Below are positions 25,208 to 34,808 of a stretch of 64,000 bases of DNA, piece by piece. The position numbers and the translations under genes are program-made. The stretch comes from an uncultured Lachnospiraceae bacterium. Lineage in GTDB: Bacteria > Bacillota > Clostridia > Lachnospirales > Lachnospiraceae. The stretch's first letter is position 1; each line of letters starts with the position of its first letter. The notes under the pieces were generated by a model, which was not told where the DNA came from, did no database searches, and saw only the letters and a list, made by a program, of their open reading frames with translations. The stretch covers positions 33,892 through 97,891 of the forward strand of contig CANRZW010000012.1 of assembly GCA_947644545.1 (NCBI GenBank). The letters are read 5' to 3'.

Positions 25208-26140
25208 TCATGCGTAAACCAGCGCTTCAATCTCCTTCTTCCACGCCGCTCCTTCCATCGGTCCTCTCTGCTGCACGGCCAGTGCACCGGCGCCACAGCC
25301 GAATCTTACCGCCTCCTCCGGTTCATACCCCAGCGCCAGGGCGGCGATAAATGCCCCGTCGAAACAATCCCCCGCTCCGGTAGGATCCACCTCCTTCGCC
25401 GGAAAAGAAGCCACCGGAATCCGGGATCCCGGCCTGTAAAGAACCGTATCCCGGCTCCCGTTCTTCACAATTACCATCTCCGCTGTCTCTAACAGTTGTG
25501 CCGCTCCCTCCTCCGTATTTCCACAGCCGGTTATCTGCTGCAGTTCCTCCACACCGGTCAGGATCAGATCTGCCTGCCGCAGGATGGTCTCAAAGATCTG
25601 CCTGGTTTCCTCACTGTGGATCAATTCCGGTCGGATATTGGGATCAAAAGAAACCCGTACCCCATGTCTGACGGCCAGTTCCACCCCTCTTGCAGCCGCC
25701 TGCGCAAGCTGCGGCGAGGCCAGCAGTGTACAGCCCATGATATGTAAATATTTCGCACCGATAAGATATTCCTCATCTGTCTCCTGTAAGCTGAAACGAC
25801 CCACCGCCGAATCCTTGAAATGATAGAGGAAAGTCCGGCTTCCGTCCTCACGGTAGGTCACAAAGGCAATTCCCGTCAGCCGCTTTGAATCCACGCTCAC
25901 ATGACTGACGTCCACACCGTCCTCGCGTAACCGTCTCAGATTCAACCGTCCGAAATCATCCTCTCCCACCCGGGAGATCATCCCGCAGCTTACTCCCATC
26001 CGGGCTGCCTGATCAGCAAAAATCGCCGGGGCGCCGCTTGGAAACGGCCCACAGAATACCCCCGGCTGCAGAAACGTCTGCTCCTTTTTCTCCGCCATGA
26101 TCTCAACTAAAATCTCTCCTATGGTAACAATCTCTGGCAT
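25208..26140 (-). CDS. PfkB family sugar kinase, probable fructokinase
   Basis: 310-residue ribokinase-like kinase. The N-terminal PSGAPAIFADQAARMG segment replaces the usual GG-N-A motif, and the C-terminal signature DPTGAGDCFDGAF (about 245-257) holds the catalytic Asp and anion hole. AGGAGG lies 6 bases before ATG 26140. Between the response regulator and the aldolase in a GH32-containing operon, phosphorylation of the fructose released by GH32 is the most economical role; 2-keto-3-deoxygluconate kinases look similar. Confidence 0.88.
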   Translation of the reverse strand: MPEIVTIGEILVEIMAEKKEQTFLQPGVFCGPFPSGAPAIFADQAARMGVSCGMISRVGEDDFGRLNLRRLREDGVDVSHVSVDSKRLTGIAFVTYREDGSRTFLYHFKDSAVGRFSLQETDEEYLIGAKYLHIMGCTLLASPQLAQAAARGVELAVRHGVRVSFDPNIRPELIHSEETRQIFETILRQADLILTGVEELQQITGCGNTEEGAAQLLETAEMVIVKNGSRDTVLYRPGSRIPVASFPAKEVDPTGAGDCFDGAFIAALALGYEPEEAVRFGCGAGALAVQQRGPMEGAAWKKEIEALVYA

Positions 26141-26150
26141 ACGTATCCTC

Positions 26151-27692
26151 CTATCTCTTTCCACCCAGCCGGCTTCTATACTGCTCCGGCGTACAGCCTA
26201 CCAGACTCTTGAATTTGTCACAGAAATAGCGGTAATTCTGGAATCCCACTCTCTGATAGATCTCTTTCACTTTCAGCCCCTGCGCCAACAATTGCTTCGC
26301 ATGTTCCATCCGCACGAAATTGATATATTTGATATAACTCTGTCCTACCTGCTCCTTGAACATCATGCTGAAATACGTCGGCTGCATCCCACACAGAGAG
26401 GCAACGTAGGGCAGCGTCAGAATCTCGCTGTAATGGGCATCGATATACTCCTTTGCCACGGCAACCTTACGTTCCTCCTTGCTCCTGCGCTCCCACATCC
26501 ACTGCACCATGCTCCGAAATACCGAAACCGTCCAGCCGCTGATATCCGCTGCCCGGTGATACTGCCTGATCTCCACATGAGGCAGGAAGACCTTGCCGTC
26601 CCGGTCAAACTCCCTGCCTGTCTCCCGGCACAATCCCATGCCCACATGGATCAGCTTCAGACACTCGCTGTAAAACAAATCAAGTTCCAGCTTGCTGTTT
26701 TGCAAAAGCTGCAAAAGCTCCTCCACTTTCTGCAGGGCCTGGTCATATTCCCCTGTGCGGAAACAGTAAATAATGTCGTTCGTCCCGTTCAGCAGCTGTA
26801 CCGGCGGTTCTTCATGATATTCCAATTCTTTCAGATCCACCCATGGTTCACCCAGATATTCCGCATATTGCAGCGCCTGCTCCCCGTCCTTTAAGGCATA
26901 CTCCAGCTCCGTGATTCCCGTGTGCACCTCCCCGTATCCGATCGCCTCAACGACACCCTCCAGCGCCAGACTCTCGCCAAAAGCCCGCAGCCTTTCCGGA
27001 AAATCAGGCGCCGGTTCCTCCTGAAATGTAACAAACAGAAGCAGCTTTCTCTCCCTTGTAAAAATCTCCAGGTCACATCCTTCCGGAAACCCGGCTTCCT
27101 CCCACATCTGCCAGACTCTCTGCCCCGCCTCCGGTCCGCCGGGCCTGCCCGCAGCGATCAAAAATCTCTGCAGGCCCATCAGATCCACCCCATACTTTTC
27201 CTTCAGACAGGGAATCATCTTCATGGCCTGCTGCGGCGCTCTTAACAACTCCTCCATTGCCTGAGAGAACTGTGATCGCTTCTCCTCCGTCACCGTATGG
27301 AAGCGCTGTCTTGCCTGAAAGATCTGATTGATCTTCCCATAGACCTCCTCGATCTTCTCCACCGTGACCGGCTTGTCTATATAGTCGATCACCCCCAGAC
27401 GCAGCGCCGAACGCGCATACTCAAACTCGTTGTATCCACTGATGACCACGAATAGCGTCGATGGCAGCAGCCGTTTGACCGCCGCAATCAGATCCAGCCC
27501 GTTCATCCCGGGCATCCGGATATCAGTCAGTACGACATCCGGATATACAATCCTGATCTGCTCCAAAGCTGTTTTCCCGTCATAAGCCGCCCCACAGACC
27601 TGTGCGCCCATCCCCTTCCAATCTACCAGCCGCATCAGCCCCTCAATCGCCAAATACTCATCGTCTACCAAAAATACCTTCTTCGTATCCAT
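26151..27692 (-). CDS. YesN-type response regulator with AraC output domain
   Basis: 513-residue regulator. The receiver domain (1-120) has the acidic pair D10-D11 and the phospho-acceptor D57 in VVLTDIRMPG; a long linker domain follows (about 150-400), and the C-terminal 100 residues hold two AraC helix-turn-helix motifs (VASLCGMQPTYFSMMFKEQ and VGFQNYRYFCDKFKSL). GAGGAGGGA precedes the ATG. It is 47 bases after the cognate kinase gene. It probably activates the fructan operon in which it is embedded. Confidence 0.93.
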   Translation of the reverse strand: MDTKKVFLVDDEYLAIEGLMRLVDWKGMGAQVCGAAYDGKTALEQIRIVYPDVVLTDIRMPGMNGLDLIAAVKRLLPSTLFVVISGYNEFEYARSALRLGVIDYIDKPVTVEKIEEVYGKINQIFQARQRFHTVTEEKRSQFSQAMEELLRAPQQAMKMIPCLKEKYGVDLMGLQRFLIAAGRPGGPEAGQRVWQMWEEAGFPEGCDLEIFTRERKLLLFVTFQEEPAPDFPERLRAFGESLALEGVVEAIGYGEVHTGITELEYALKDGEQALQYAEYLGEPWVDLKELEYHEEPPVQLLNGTNDIIYCFRTGEYDQALQKVEELLQLLQNSKLELDLFYSECLKLIHVGMGLCRETGREFDRDGKVFLPHVEIRQYHRAADISGWTVSVFRSMVQWMWERRSKEERKVAVAKEYIDAHYSEILTLPYVASLCGMQPTYFSMMFKEQVGQSYIKYINFVRMEHAKQLLAQGLKVKEIYQRVGFQNYRYFCDKFKSLVGCTPEQYRSRLGGKR

Positions 27693-27739
27693 TCCCTCCT
27701 CTCATGGATCAGGCCCCTTACTGTAATCCCGCCTTTCCC

Positions 27740-29479
27740 CTATTCCCCGATATCCGGCACGGTCACAATGACACGAGTTCCTTCGCCCGGTGCACTCTCG
27801 AAGCGGCAGCCGTATGCCTCGCCGTACCGCAGCCTGATCCGTTCTGTCACGTTCCGGATGCCGATTCCCTCCACAGCCAGACCCGTATCCTCCATCCCTA
27901 CGCCATTGTCTTCGATGTAAAATACCAGATTCCCGTCTTCCGCACACCCTCTGACCGAAAGCCTCCACTCTCCTGTCTTCGTCTCCAGACCGTGGTAGAT
28001 CGCATTTTCCACCAGCGGCTGCAGGAGAAGCTTCAACAGTTTCCTGGGAAGCAGTTCCTCCTCCACCTGCAGCTCGAACTGAATACGGTTCTGGTAACGA
28101 ATATTCTGGATACTGATATATTTCCTGATATGCTCCAGTTCTTCTTCCACCGTAATGATGTCCGTCCCCCTCTTTAAGGCGATCTTGAAGATATCCGACA
28201 GCGCAACCGCCATTTGCGCCACATCATCAGTCTTGCCAAACTTCGCGAGCCAGTACATGGATGCCAGCGTATTATAGAAGAAGTGGGGGTTGATCTGCGC
28301 CTGCAGGGCATTCAGCTCCGCTTCCTTTTCCAACAAGGACAGCTTTACAACCTTCTGATTCAGCTGTTGGTTCTGCTGGATTACGATCTGGAATTTTCTG
28401 CCGATTCGTCCGATCTCATCGTCGGCAAACCGGGCAGCCGCCACCTGTTCCATGTCGTCGGCGTTATCAATCAGGGTGTTCAGCTTTTTCAGCGGTCTGG
28501 TTATGGTATTCGCCGCCACCACCGAGCAGATCACCGACAGCACAATCAACACCAGGATCACGAAGGTGGTCAGCAGTGGAATGGTGAAACCCTGAGCGAT
28601 GATCTTCCAATTCTCGATCACATGAACCAGATCCCAGCCTGTGCGCTGGTTACGCACCCGGGATATGGTGTATCCTTTCACTTCCAGCGACTGCGGATAC
28701 TTTGCCAGAACCTCACTCTTTCCGCTGAATTCCCCGATCTGCAGGCCGACATAACCTGTCTGCTCGCTCTTTGGATCGATCAACAGATAACAGGAATCCT
28801 CCGACTGGATCGCCACCGGATACACGTTGCGGTAGTAGTCGATCGGCGTATTCATCACGAGCAGTCCATAGGCGCTGCCGGTTTGGGTATCCCGCAGAAG
28901 CTTCGTGACGGAGACGCATCTGATCATGCCCGGAACGGCATAATCCTCCAGTACATCATAGAGAAAATAGCATTCTTTTCCTTCCGCCTCCATCGTCTGC
29001 CGGTACCAGTCCTGCTTCCGGATCTCCTCCATATCAAGCTTCCACAGATTTGCCGACGAGCGGGAAAAAGCATTGTACTGATAGCGGAATCCAGCTTCAT
29101 TGAACAAAAAGAGACTGGAAATATAGCTGTTGTCCGAGATCAGTTCCGCAATCGTTGTGTCCAGCCGCTGAATCGCCTGGGCGCTCAGGTATCGATCCGA
29201 ACTTGATGTAAATTCCTCCATATAGCGCTCGATGATCCGATTGCCCAGCACAGAGCGGGCCAGCGACTCGATATTCTTCGACAGCAAATCCACGGTAATA
29301 TTGGAAATGCTCAGATTATTGGCATAAAGCTCCATGGAACTGTCACGCACGTTTCTGGTAGCGATCACGAACGACATACTGCCCACCGTCACCAGCGGAA
29401 TCAATCCGATCGCCAACGTGATGTACAGGAATTTATTACGGATTCTCCGAATAGACATAAATTCTCTCAGTCTGCGCAT
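27740..29479 (-). CDS. YesM-type sensor histidine kinase
   Basis: 579-residue membrane kinase: TM1 near residues 15-38, an extracellular sensor domain of about 250 residues, TM2 near 290-312, a HAMP segment, the His_kinase segment with phospho-acceptor His in INPHFFYNTLASM, and an HATPase domain with NAIYHG, VGM and GIGIRN boxes. AGGAGG lies 6 bases before ATG 29479; the upstream extension to 29512 is not needed. One base separates this start from the GH32 stop codon. It likely senses an extracellular sugar ligand or a loaded binding protein. Confidence 0.93.
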   Translation of the reverse strand: MRRLREFMSIRRIRNKFLYITLAIGLIPLVTVGSMSFVIATRNVRDSSMELYANNLSISNITVDLLSKNIESLARSVLGNRIIERYMEEFTSSSDRYLSAQAIQRLDTTIAELISDNSYISSLFLFNEAGFRYQYNAFSRSSANLWKLDMEEIRKQDWYRQTMEAEGKECYFLYDVLEDYAVPGMIRCVSVTKLLRDTQTGSAYGLLVMNTPIDYYRNVYPVAIQSEDSCYLLIDPKSEQTGYVGLQIGEFSGKSEVLAKYPQSLEVKGYTISRVRNQRTGWDLVHVIENWKIIAQGFTIPLLTTFVILVLIVLSVICSVVAANTITRPLKKLNTLIDNADDMEQVAAARFADDEIGRIGRKFQIVIQQNQQLNQKVVKLSLLEKEAELNALQAQINPHFFYNTLASMYWLAKFGKTDDVAQMAVALSDIFKIALKRGTDIITVEEELEHIRKYISIQNIRYQNRIQFELQVEEELLPRKLLKLLLQPLVENAIYHGLETKTGEWRLSVRGCAEDGNLVFYIEDNGVGMEDTGLAVEGIGIRNVTERIRLRYGEAYGCRFESAPGEGTRVIVTVPDIGE

Positions 29480-29480
29480 G

Positions 29481-31031
29481 TTATCCCTCCTGTGGATCAC
29501 AATCACCCGCATCTGCCTGCCAGATACTTTTCAGTGTCCACACATCCAGTGAGACAATATCCGCGCTTCCGTCTTTTACATACACTTCCGTCTGTGTACA
29601 GCCCGCGTCCGGATAGATCCTGTTCGTCATACACACCTGACCCTCGTTGCCGTAGACTTCCACACAGGAGCTGTCTACATACACCCGGAAACTGATGCGC
29701 CCCAACGCATCTGCCGGACAGCTGCACCGGCTCCCCTGCGCGCTGCAGCCATCCGCTCTGCTCCGATCAAAGACCAGTTCTCCAGTCTTCGTAATATATC
29801 GCAGCACCGTCTGACGGCCGGTTGTTTCATTGCCCCTCAGGATCAGGCCAAACTCCCCGGCAGTAGTCCTTTGTAAGTCACAGGTCAACGCGATTTCCAG
29901 ACTCACACCGCCTGCTTTGTGAGCAATCAACCGCTCCCCGGGATGTAACACGGCCGGTTCCCAGTGGAAGTGCTCCTCCCGCAGGCTCTCGGCCTCCCGA
30001 ACCGGAGTAAAACGCAGATGTCCGGTCTGGTCCAGACTCAGCATCCGCGGCAGGGAGATGGCCCCACACCAGTTCTGCTGCACGGTCGGTCCAAAATCCT
30101 GAAACCATGGCATCCACTCCCAGGAATTCAGCCAGCCAAACATAATCCGCCGGCCCTGGCTGTCCTCAAATGTCTGCGGCGCGTAATACTCACAGCCGTA
30201 GTCCATCTCCCCTCTGGTCTGCCAGGTGAATCGTCCCGTCTCATAATCCAGGTCTCCCACCAGGTAGATTCCCTTCACCGCACCCAGCCCCATAGGCGAA
30301 AAGAGCAGTACATACTTGTCCTCTAACGGAAAGAAATCCGGACACTCCCACATGGTGCCAAGCGTCCCGTCACTCTCGGCAAGTACGCTCTTATACTCCC
30401 AATGTTTCATATCCTCGGAACGATACAACACCGCTTTACCTTTCCCGTCCCGGCATGTTCCCAATACCATATACCAGTGACCGTCATGCTTCCAGATATT
30501 GGGATCCCGGAAATTAGCCGATCCCTCCGGCGGCGGCCCTGCGATCACCGGATTGTCCGCATCCTTGGTGAAATGAATGCCGTCCCTGCTCACTGCCAGG
30601 CACTGTACTTGACGCAAGTCACTGCCTTCTCCGGTGGAACCACAATAGATCACCTTCAATTCCTCGCCGTCTGCCATGGCACAGCCGGTGAAGATGCCGC
30701 CTCTTGGATGTATGTCATAAGGTTCACTTGGCGCCAGGGCAATGGGCAGATGCTCCCAATGGATCAAATCCCTGCTTCTGGCATGACCCCAGTGCATATG
30801 CCCCCAGACAGGCGCATAGGGGTTAAACTGATAAAACAGATGATATTCCCCCCTGAACTCCACCAGTCCACAGGGATCGTTGACCCAGTAAGCCGGCGCC
30901 ATCAGATGGTAATGAAGGCGCAAGGGATCCCGTGCTGCCTGCGCACTCACCTGCGCCACGGATGCCTCCGCCCTGACCAGAGCCTCCTTATGGCGCCTGT
31001 CTATCTCCTTCACATCGCTTCGCTCTTCCAT
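29481..31031 (-). CDS. Glycoside hydrolase family 32 beta-fructosidase
   Basis: 516-residue GH32 enzyme (sucrose-6-phosphate hydrolase/levanase group) cleaving beta-fructosides. The nucleophile motif WVNDPCG (D52), FRDPNIW and ECPDFF (general acid region) appear in family order, followed by the C-terminal beta-sandwich. No signal peptide, so it acts in the cytoplasm on imported substrate. ATG 31031 has GGAGG 5 bases upstream. The frame is open further to 31139, but that stretch is a 26-bp tandem repeat whose period is not a multiple of three, so it is not coding. Confidence 0.93.
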   Translation of the reverse strand: MEERSDVKEIDRRHKEALVRAEASVAQVSAQAARDPLRLHYHLMAPAYWVNDPCGLVEFRGEYHLFYQFNPYAPVWGHMHWGHARSRDLIHWEHLPIALAPSEPYDIHPRGGIFTGCAMADGEELKVIYCGSTGEGSDLRQVQCLAVSRDGIHFTKDADNPVIAGPPPEGSANFRDPNIWKHDGHWYMVLGTCRDGKGKAVLYRSEDMKHWEYKSVLAESDGTLGTMWECPDFFPLEDKYVLLFSPMGLGAVKGIYLVGDLDYETGRFTWQTRGEMDYGCEYYAPQTFEDSQGRRIMFGWLNSWEWMPWFQDFGPTVQQNWCGAISLPRMLSLDQTGHLRFTPVREAESLREEHFHWEPAVLHPGERLIAHKAGGVSLEIALTCDLQRTTAGEFGLILRGNETTGRQTVLRYITKTGELVFDRSRADGCSAQGSRCSCPADALGRISFRVYVDSSCVEVYGNEGQVCMTNRIYPDAGCTQTEVYVKDGSADIVSLDVWTLKSIWQADAGDCDPQEG

Positions 31032-31054
31032 ACTTCCCTCCGTCTCCTCCCTCC

Positions 31055-31132
31055 GTCTCTTTGCTCCGTTTCTTTGCTTCTTCTCTTCGCTTCGTCCCTT
31101 TGCTTCTTCTCTTCGCTTCGTTTCTTTGCTTC
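31055..31132. repeat. Three tandem 26-bp units upstream of the GH32 gene
   Basis: Units at 31055-31080, 31081-31106 and 31107-31132. The last two differ at two positions; the first carries several more changes. In the mRNA (minus strand) they are purine-rich, built of GAAGC/AAAG blocks. They fill the 105-base gap between the second permease gene and the GH32 gene. Confidence 0.8.
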
Positions 31133-31135
31133 CTG

Positions 31136-31963
31136 TCATCCCTTGACCGCCCCCGCAGACAGCCCATCTATGATCTTGCGATTCAATATCAGATACAATG
31201 CCAGGGTGGGAACAATGGCCGCGCAGATCGTCGCAAATGTGGGACCCCAGTCCCGGTTTCCACGATCGTCGATAAAGGATGCCAGCCCTACCTGCAGCAT
31301 CTTATTGGTATTACTGGAAACGAAAGTCTGGGAGATCAGCAGATCATTCCAAATATTGACGAACGCCAGCATGACCACCGTGACCGCTCCATTCAGTGAA
31401 AGCGGAATCGCAATCCTTACAAAACACCGGTAGATATCACAGCCGTCCATCACCGCCGCCTCTAAGATCTCATCCGGCAGATATTTATAGAATCCGGTCA
31501 GCAAGTAGAAGGACATCGGTATCGACGTGCTGATAAAGATCACGATCAGACCCGCCAGAGAGTTGAGCAGATGCGTTTTCTGCAGCAGCAGGAACTGCGG
31601 CAGCAAAAGCACAAACGCCGGGATGAACATCCCCATCGTGATATAATTAAGCGCTAACCTCGACCACTTCCACTTCATCTTGGTTACGGCAAAGGCTGCC
31701 GTGGCGCTGAGCAGCCACACAAAAACGATCGAAGTACATGTGACGATCATCGTATTCTTAAACAGGGTACCCAAATGCGCCTGTGAAATCGCAACGCTAT
31801 AGTTTTGCCAGTGCAGCCCCTCCGGTAGCATATACATCGGCTTGATAAACTCTGCCTCTCTTTTAAAGGAAGAGAGGATCAGCCAGATGATGGGGTAGAG
31901 ATCGATCACCAACAGTGCAACGATCAGAAACTTCAAAATCCCTCTTCCCAGTTTAGCCATCAT
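31136..31963 (-). CDS. Carbohydrate ABC transporter permease (MalG-like)
   Basis: 275-residue membrane component with six helices. The EAA loop EAAVMDGCDIYRCFVRIAIPL is clear, and the C-terminus KIIDGLSAGAVKG is the usual end of sugar permeases of this type. The frame is open to 32035; ATG 31963 has GAGGTG 5 bases upstream and begins at the normal distance before TM1, while ATG 31996 is an alternative. It pairs with the permease encoded just upstream and shares the solute-binding lipoprotein of the fructan operon. Confidence 0.92.
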   Translation of the reverse strand: MMAKLGRGILKFLIVALLVIDLYPIIWLILSSFKREAEFIKPMYMLPEGLHWQNYSVAISQAHLGTLFKNTMIVTCTSIVFVWLLSATAAFAVTKMKWKWSRLALNYITMGMFIPAFVLLLPQFLLLQKTHLLNSLAGLIVIFISTSIPMSFYLLTGFYKYLPDEILEAAVMDGCDIYRCFVRIAIPLSLNGAVTVVMLAFVNIWNDLLISQTFVSSNTNKMLQVGLASFIDDRGNRDWGPTFATICAAIVPTLALYLILNRKIIDGLSAGAVKG

Positions 31964-32053
31964 GCGGGCACCTCTTTTTTCATCCTTTGTTCCCATTCCT
32001 TTCTCACCCCTTATACTTCGTATCTCTTTCTTCATTAATATTATCTGGCCTGA

Positions 32054-32938
32054 TCATTTCTCACTCTTTCGTTCAAAGCGCATGACTGCCTGAGTCAACA
32101 CCAGGATCAATAACAACAGCACCACCGCGATCGTACTGCCATACCCGTACTGCCACTTAGTGAACGCTGTCTTGTACATATAGATGGACAATACCGTGGT
32201 TGTCCGCCCCGGTCCGCCGTCCGTGAGAACCACCGGCATATCATATACTTTCAGCGAATTCATGATTGCCAGCACCACACACATGACCGTCACCGGTTTC
32301 AGCAAGGGCAGCACGATCTTCCATATGACAGTGAGTCTCCCGGCCCCGTCTATCCTGGCCGCCTCTTCCAGTTCTGTCGGCACGTTGACCAATCCGGCAT
32401 AGAAAATAACCGTATAATAGCCTATGCCCTTCCACAGATCTACCAAGCACACCATCCACATGGCCGTTGCCGAATCTCCTGTCCAGCCCCGAATGAACTG
32501 CTCCAGTCCCAGCGCATCCAGCAGACTGTTCACCAGGCCATAAGTAGGAGTCACCTCCAACACCTTGGAAAACAACGCCGCTGCCGCCACTCCCGGTATC
32601 ACCACCGGCAGGTAGGCAATGGTCCGCGACAGGTTCGAGAAACGCTTCATTCCATATTGCAGCATCAACGCCACGACCAGCCCCAGGATCACCCAGCCGC
32701 CGCCTGTAACAAGAAAATACTGCATGGTTATCAGAAAACTCTCTTTGAAATCCACATCATGAAAGAGCTTGGCATAATTCTCCAGCCCCACAAACTCGAA
32801 ATCCACATTGGGCGTACCTTCAAAAAAAGTAAAATAAACAGACTGGCACATGGGAAAAAATACAAATATCGTATATACCAGCATTGCCGGAAGCATAAAC
32901 AACAGGATTGCTTTCTTATCTCGCAGGACTCTTTCCAT
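32054..32938 (-). CDS. Carbohydrate ABC transporter permease (MalF-like)
   Basis: 294-residue sugar ABC permease with six predicted helices; TM1 is LLFMLPAMLVYTIFVFFPM. The EAA loop reads EEAARIDGAGRLTVIWKIVLP. GGGGGAG lies 8 bases before the ATG. It forms the inner-membrane channel with the next gene product. No ATPase gene is in the operon, so a shared MsmK-type ATPase encoded elsewhere is expected, as is common for these importers in Firmicutes. Confidence 0.93.
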   Translation of the reverse strand: MERVLRDKKAILLFMLPAMLVYTIFVFFPMCQSVYFTFFEGTPNVDFEFVGLENYAKLFHDVDFKESFLITMQYFLVTGGGWVILGLVVALMLQYGMKRFSNLSRTIAYLPVVIPGVAAAALFSKVLEVTPTYGLVNSLLDALGLEQFIRGWTGDSATAMWMVCLVDLWKGIGYYTVIFYAGLVNVPTELEEAARIDGAGRLTVIWKIVLPLLKPVTVMCVVLAIMNSLKVYDMPVVLTDGGPGRTTTVLSIYMYKTAFTKWQYGYGSTIAVVLLLLILVLTQAVMRFERKSEK

Positions 32939-33082
32939 TTAATTCTCTCCCCCATTAATCATCACCTTCTATTGAAGGCAGGAATGGATGAGGCCATTGA
33001 GAAAACCTCATGGCCCCTTTTTCCTGTGTTACTATTACCTGTATCTTTACCTGTATCTTGCAGAATCCCTGCGGCGATTCCC

Positions 33083-34543
33083 TCATTCTGCCAGGAAGGA
33101 TTCATCCACCGAACTTGCCAGCCGTTCACAGTATTCCTCCGGCGTCATGGTGCCCTCCGCAAGCAGCTGCGCATTCTCCAGAGCCACATCGGTTGACGCG
33201 CTGTCCATCTTCGCCTCAAACCACAACGTAGGGTACAGGGATTCCTGCAGCTGATCCACGATGATCTGCTGGGTCGGTGAATACTCCAGCTCCTCTGTCG
33301 TCACATAAGGAGTCATGATGCCGACCTCACTCTGACGATCTCCCAGCGTAGTAAAGAGGTAGCGCAGGAAATCATGTGTCTTACCGGTCTCGAACTTTTC
33401 CTTGCCCAGGCACAATGCCGTAGCACAGGACAGATCGTCCATCTTGGAAGCGCGGTCCATATCAACCTGGCTGCCTTCGATTCCGGGCGGAATGAAATAT
33501 CCGATATTTTCCTCACCCAGAGTATTTACCTCAGGATCAGTCCAGGTAGCCAACAGCCAGGAACCGCTGTACATCATGGCTGTCTGCCCTGTCAGGAACA
33601 TCTGATACTGTGTGGAAGCCTCTACCGTGTTGAAGCCCTCGCCAAAATATCCGTTCTGGAACATTTTCTGTGCCTCGGTAGCAGCTTCTACGAAGATCGG
33701 ATCACGGAAGCTGCGGCCGTTCTTGTTCTGGGAAGCGTCCAGATGTACATTCTCTCCCTCCATCCGGTCCGCATACAGCATAATCCACCGGGTGATAGGC
33801 CACTTATCCGCACCATTGCAGGCTAACGGCTGAATCCCGGCCTCTTTGATATCCACGCACAGATCCTGAAATTCCTGCCATGTAGTCGGCACATTCCAGC
33901 CATGCTCGGCGAACATCTGCTTATTGTACCAAACGCCGTTGGTGGTCAACTGCATCGGCAGGGAATAGATATCTTCATAATTACTCAGAACATGTTTCGA
34001 GCTGATTGCACCGGGCAGAACCACATCCTCCAGTTCCACGCCGATCCTGGAAAAGTCTTCCGAAATATTCACGATCGCATCACGCTCGATCAGCGCATCC
34101 AGCGAAGTGCCGTCTTCATAAGTGAACAAGTCGGGCACATCGTTAGAAGAAATAAGGATGGCGATCTTGGACGCGATATCATACTTCTTCACAACCTCAA
34201 ACTCATAATCAAAATTGGGGTGTTCTTTCTTATAGTCGTCCAGAGCCAGCTTGATCGCATAGACGTCACTGGTTGGATCGTCCGGCGAGTTTTCGGAAAT
34301 AACCTTGAATGTGTAGGGCGTATCGTCATAAGCCGCCGCATCTGCCGACTCTGTCTGCGCCGCGTCCGCTGTCTCTGTAGTTTCCGTCGTATCCGCCGTG
34401 GTTTCTGTTTCGGCGGTCTCCCCTGCGCTATTGCCGTCAGAGGCGCCGGAACTGTCGTTTCCCCCGCCTGCACAACCGGTTAACGTGGATATGCCCAGCG
34501 CTGCCGCCAGCCATATCGCCAGTACTCGTTTGTTTCTCTTCAT
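33083..34543 (-). CDS. Sugar-binding lipoprotein of the fructan-type ABC importer
   Basis: 486-residue extracellular solute-binding protein. A lipoprotein signal peptide ends in the lipobox LTGC (Cys at residue 24), followed by a long Thr/Glu/Ala-rich linker (about 30-75) and a family 1 solute-binding fold (segments such as KKYDIASKIAILISSNDVPDLF in outline and YSGSWLLATW). It is the first gene of the operon with two permeases, GH32 and the two-component system. The likely ligand is a fructo-oligosaccharide or sucrose, inferred from the GH32 neighbour. Confidence 0.92.
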   Translation of the reverse strand: MKRNKRVLAIWLAAALGISTLTGCAGGGNDSSGASDGNSAGETAETETTADTTETTETADAAQTESADAAAYDDTPYTFKVISENSPDDPTSDVYAIKLALDDYKKEHPNFDYEFEVVKKYDIASKIAILISSNDVPDLFTYEDGTSLDALIERDAIVNISEDFSRIGVELEDVVLPGAISSKHVLSNYEDIYSLPMQLTTNGVWYNKQMFAEHGWNVPTTWQEFQDLCVDIKEAGIQPLACNGADKWPITRWIMLYADRMEGENVHLDASQNKNGRSFRDPIFVEAATEAQKMFQNGYFGEGFNTVEASTQYQMFLTGQTAMMYSGSWLLATWTDPEVNTLGEENIGYFIPPGIEGSQVDMDRASKMDDLSCATALCLGKEKFETGKTHDFLRYLFTTLGDRQSEVGIMTPYVTTEELEYSPTQQIIVDQLQESLYPTLWFEAKMDSASTDVALENAQLLAEGTMTPEEYCERLASSVDESFLAE

Positions 34544-34750
34544 CGTTTACACCTATCCCTTTCTTGATATTTGGACGGCCGCCCAAACGGCCCGCCCTGT
34601 GTATGTAACTTCATCAGAGCAATACGCGTTTTGCTTTCGTTACTATTATTATCACAAATTCCCGAAAAATTTATAGTGCTAATTTTTTCAGCGATGACAG
34701 TGTTTTTATATATTTTCTTAAGGAAAATACCACTATCTTTTATCAAAAAA

Positions 34751-34790
34751 AGAAACCCTTGCGATCGTAAAAACAACCGCAGGGGTTTCT
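34751..34790 (-). terminator. Intrinsic terminator of the MATE gene
   Basis: A 13-bp stem (34751-34763 with 34778-34790, one wobble) followed on the minus strand by seven T residues. It ends the MATE-CPBP side before the fructan operon promoter region. Confidence 0.85.
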
Positions 34791-34808
34791 TAATTCCATT
34801 TTATTTAT

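Noticed and set aside
31031..31139. N-terminal extension of the GH32 protein to 31139
   Set aside because: The stretch is a 26-bp tandem repeat whose period is not a multiple of three; a strong ribosome binding site precedes the ATG at 31031.
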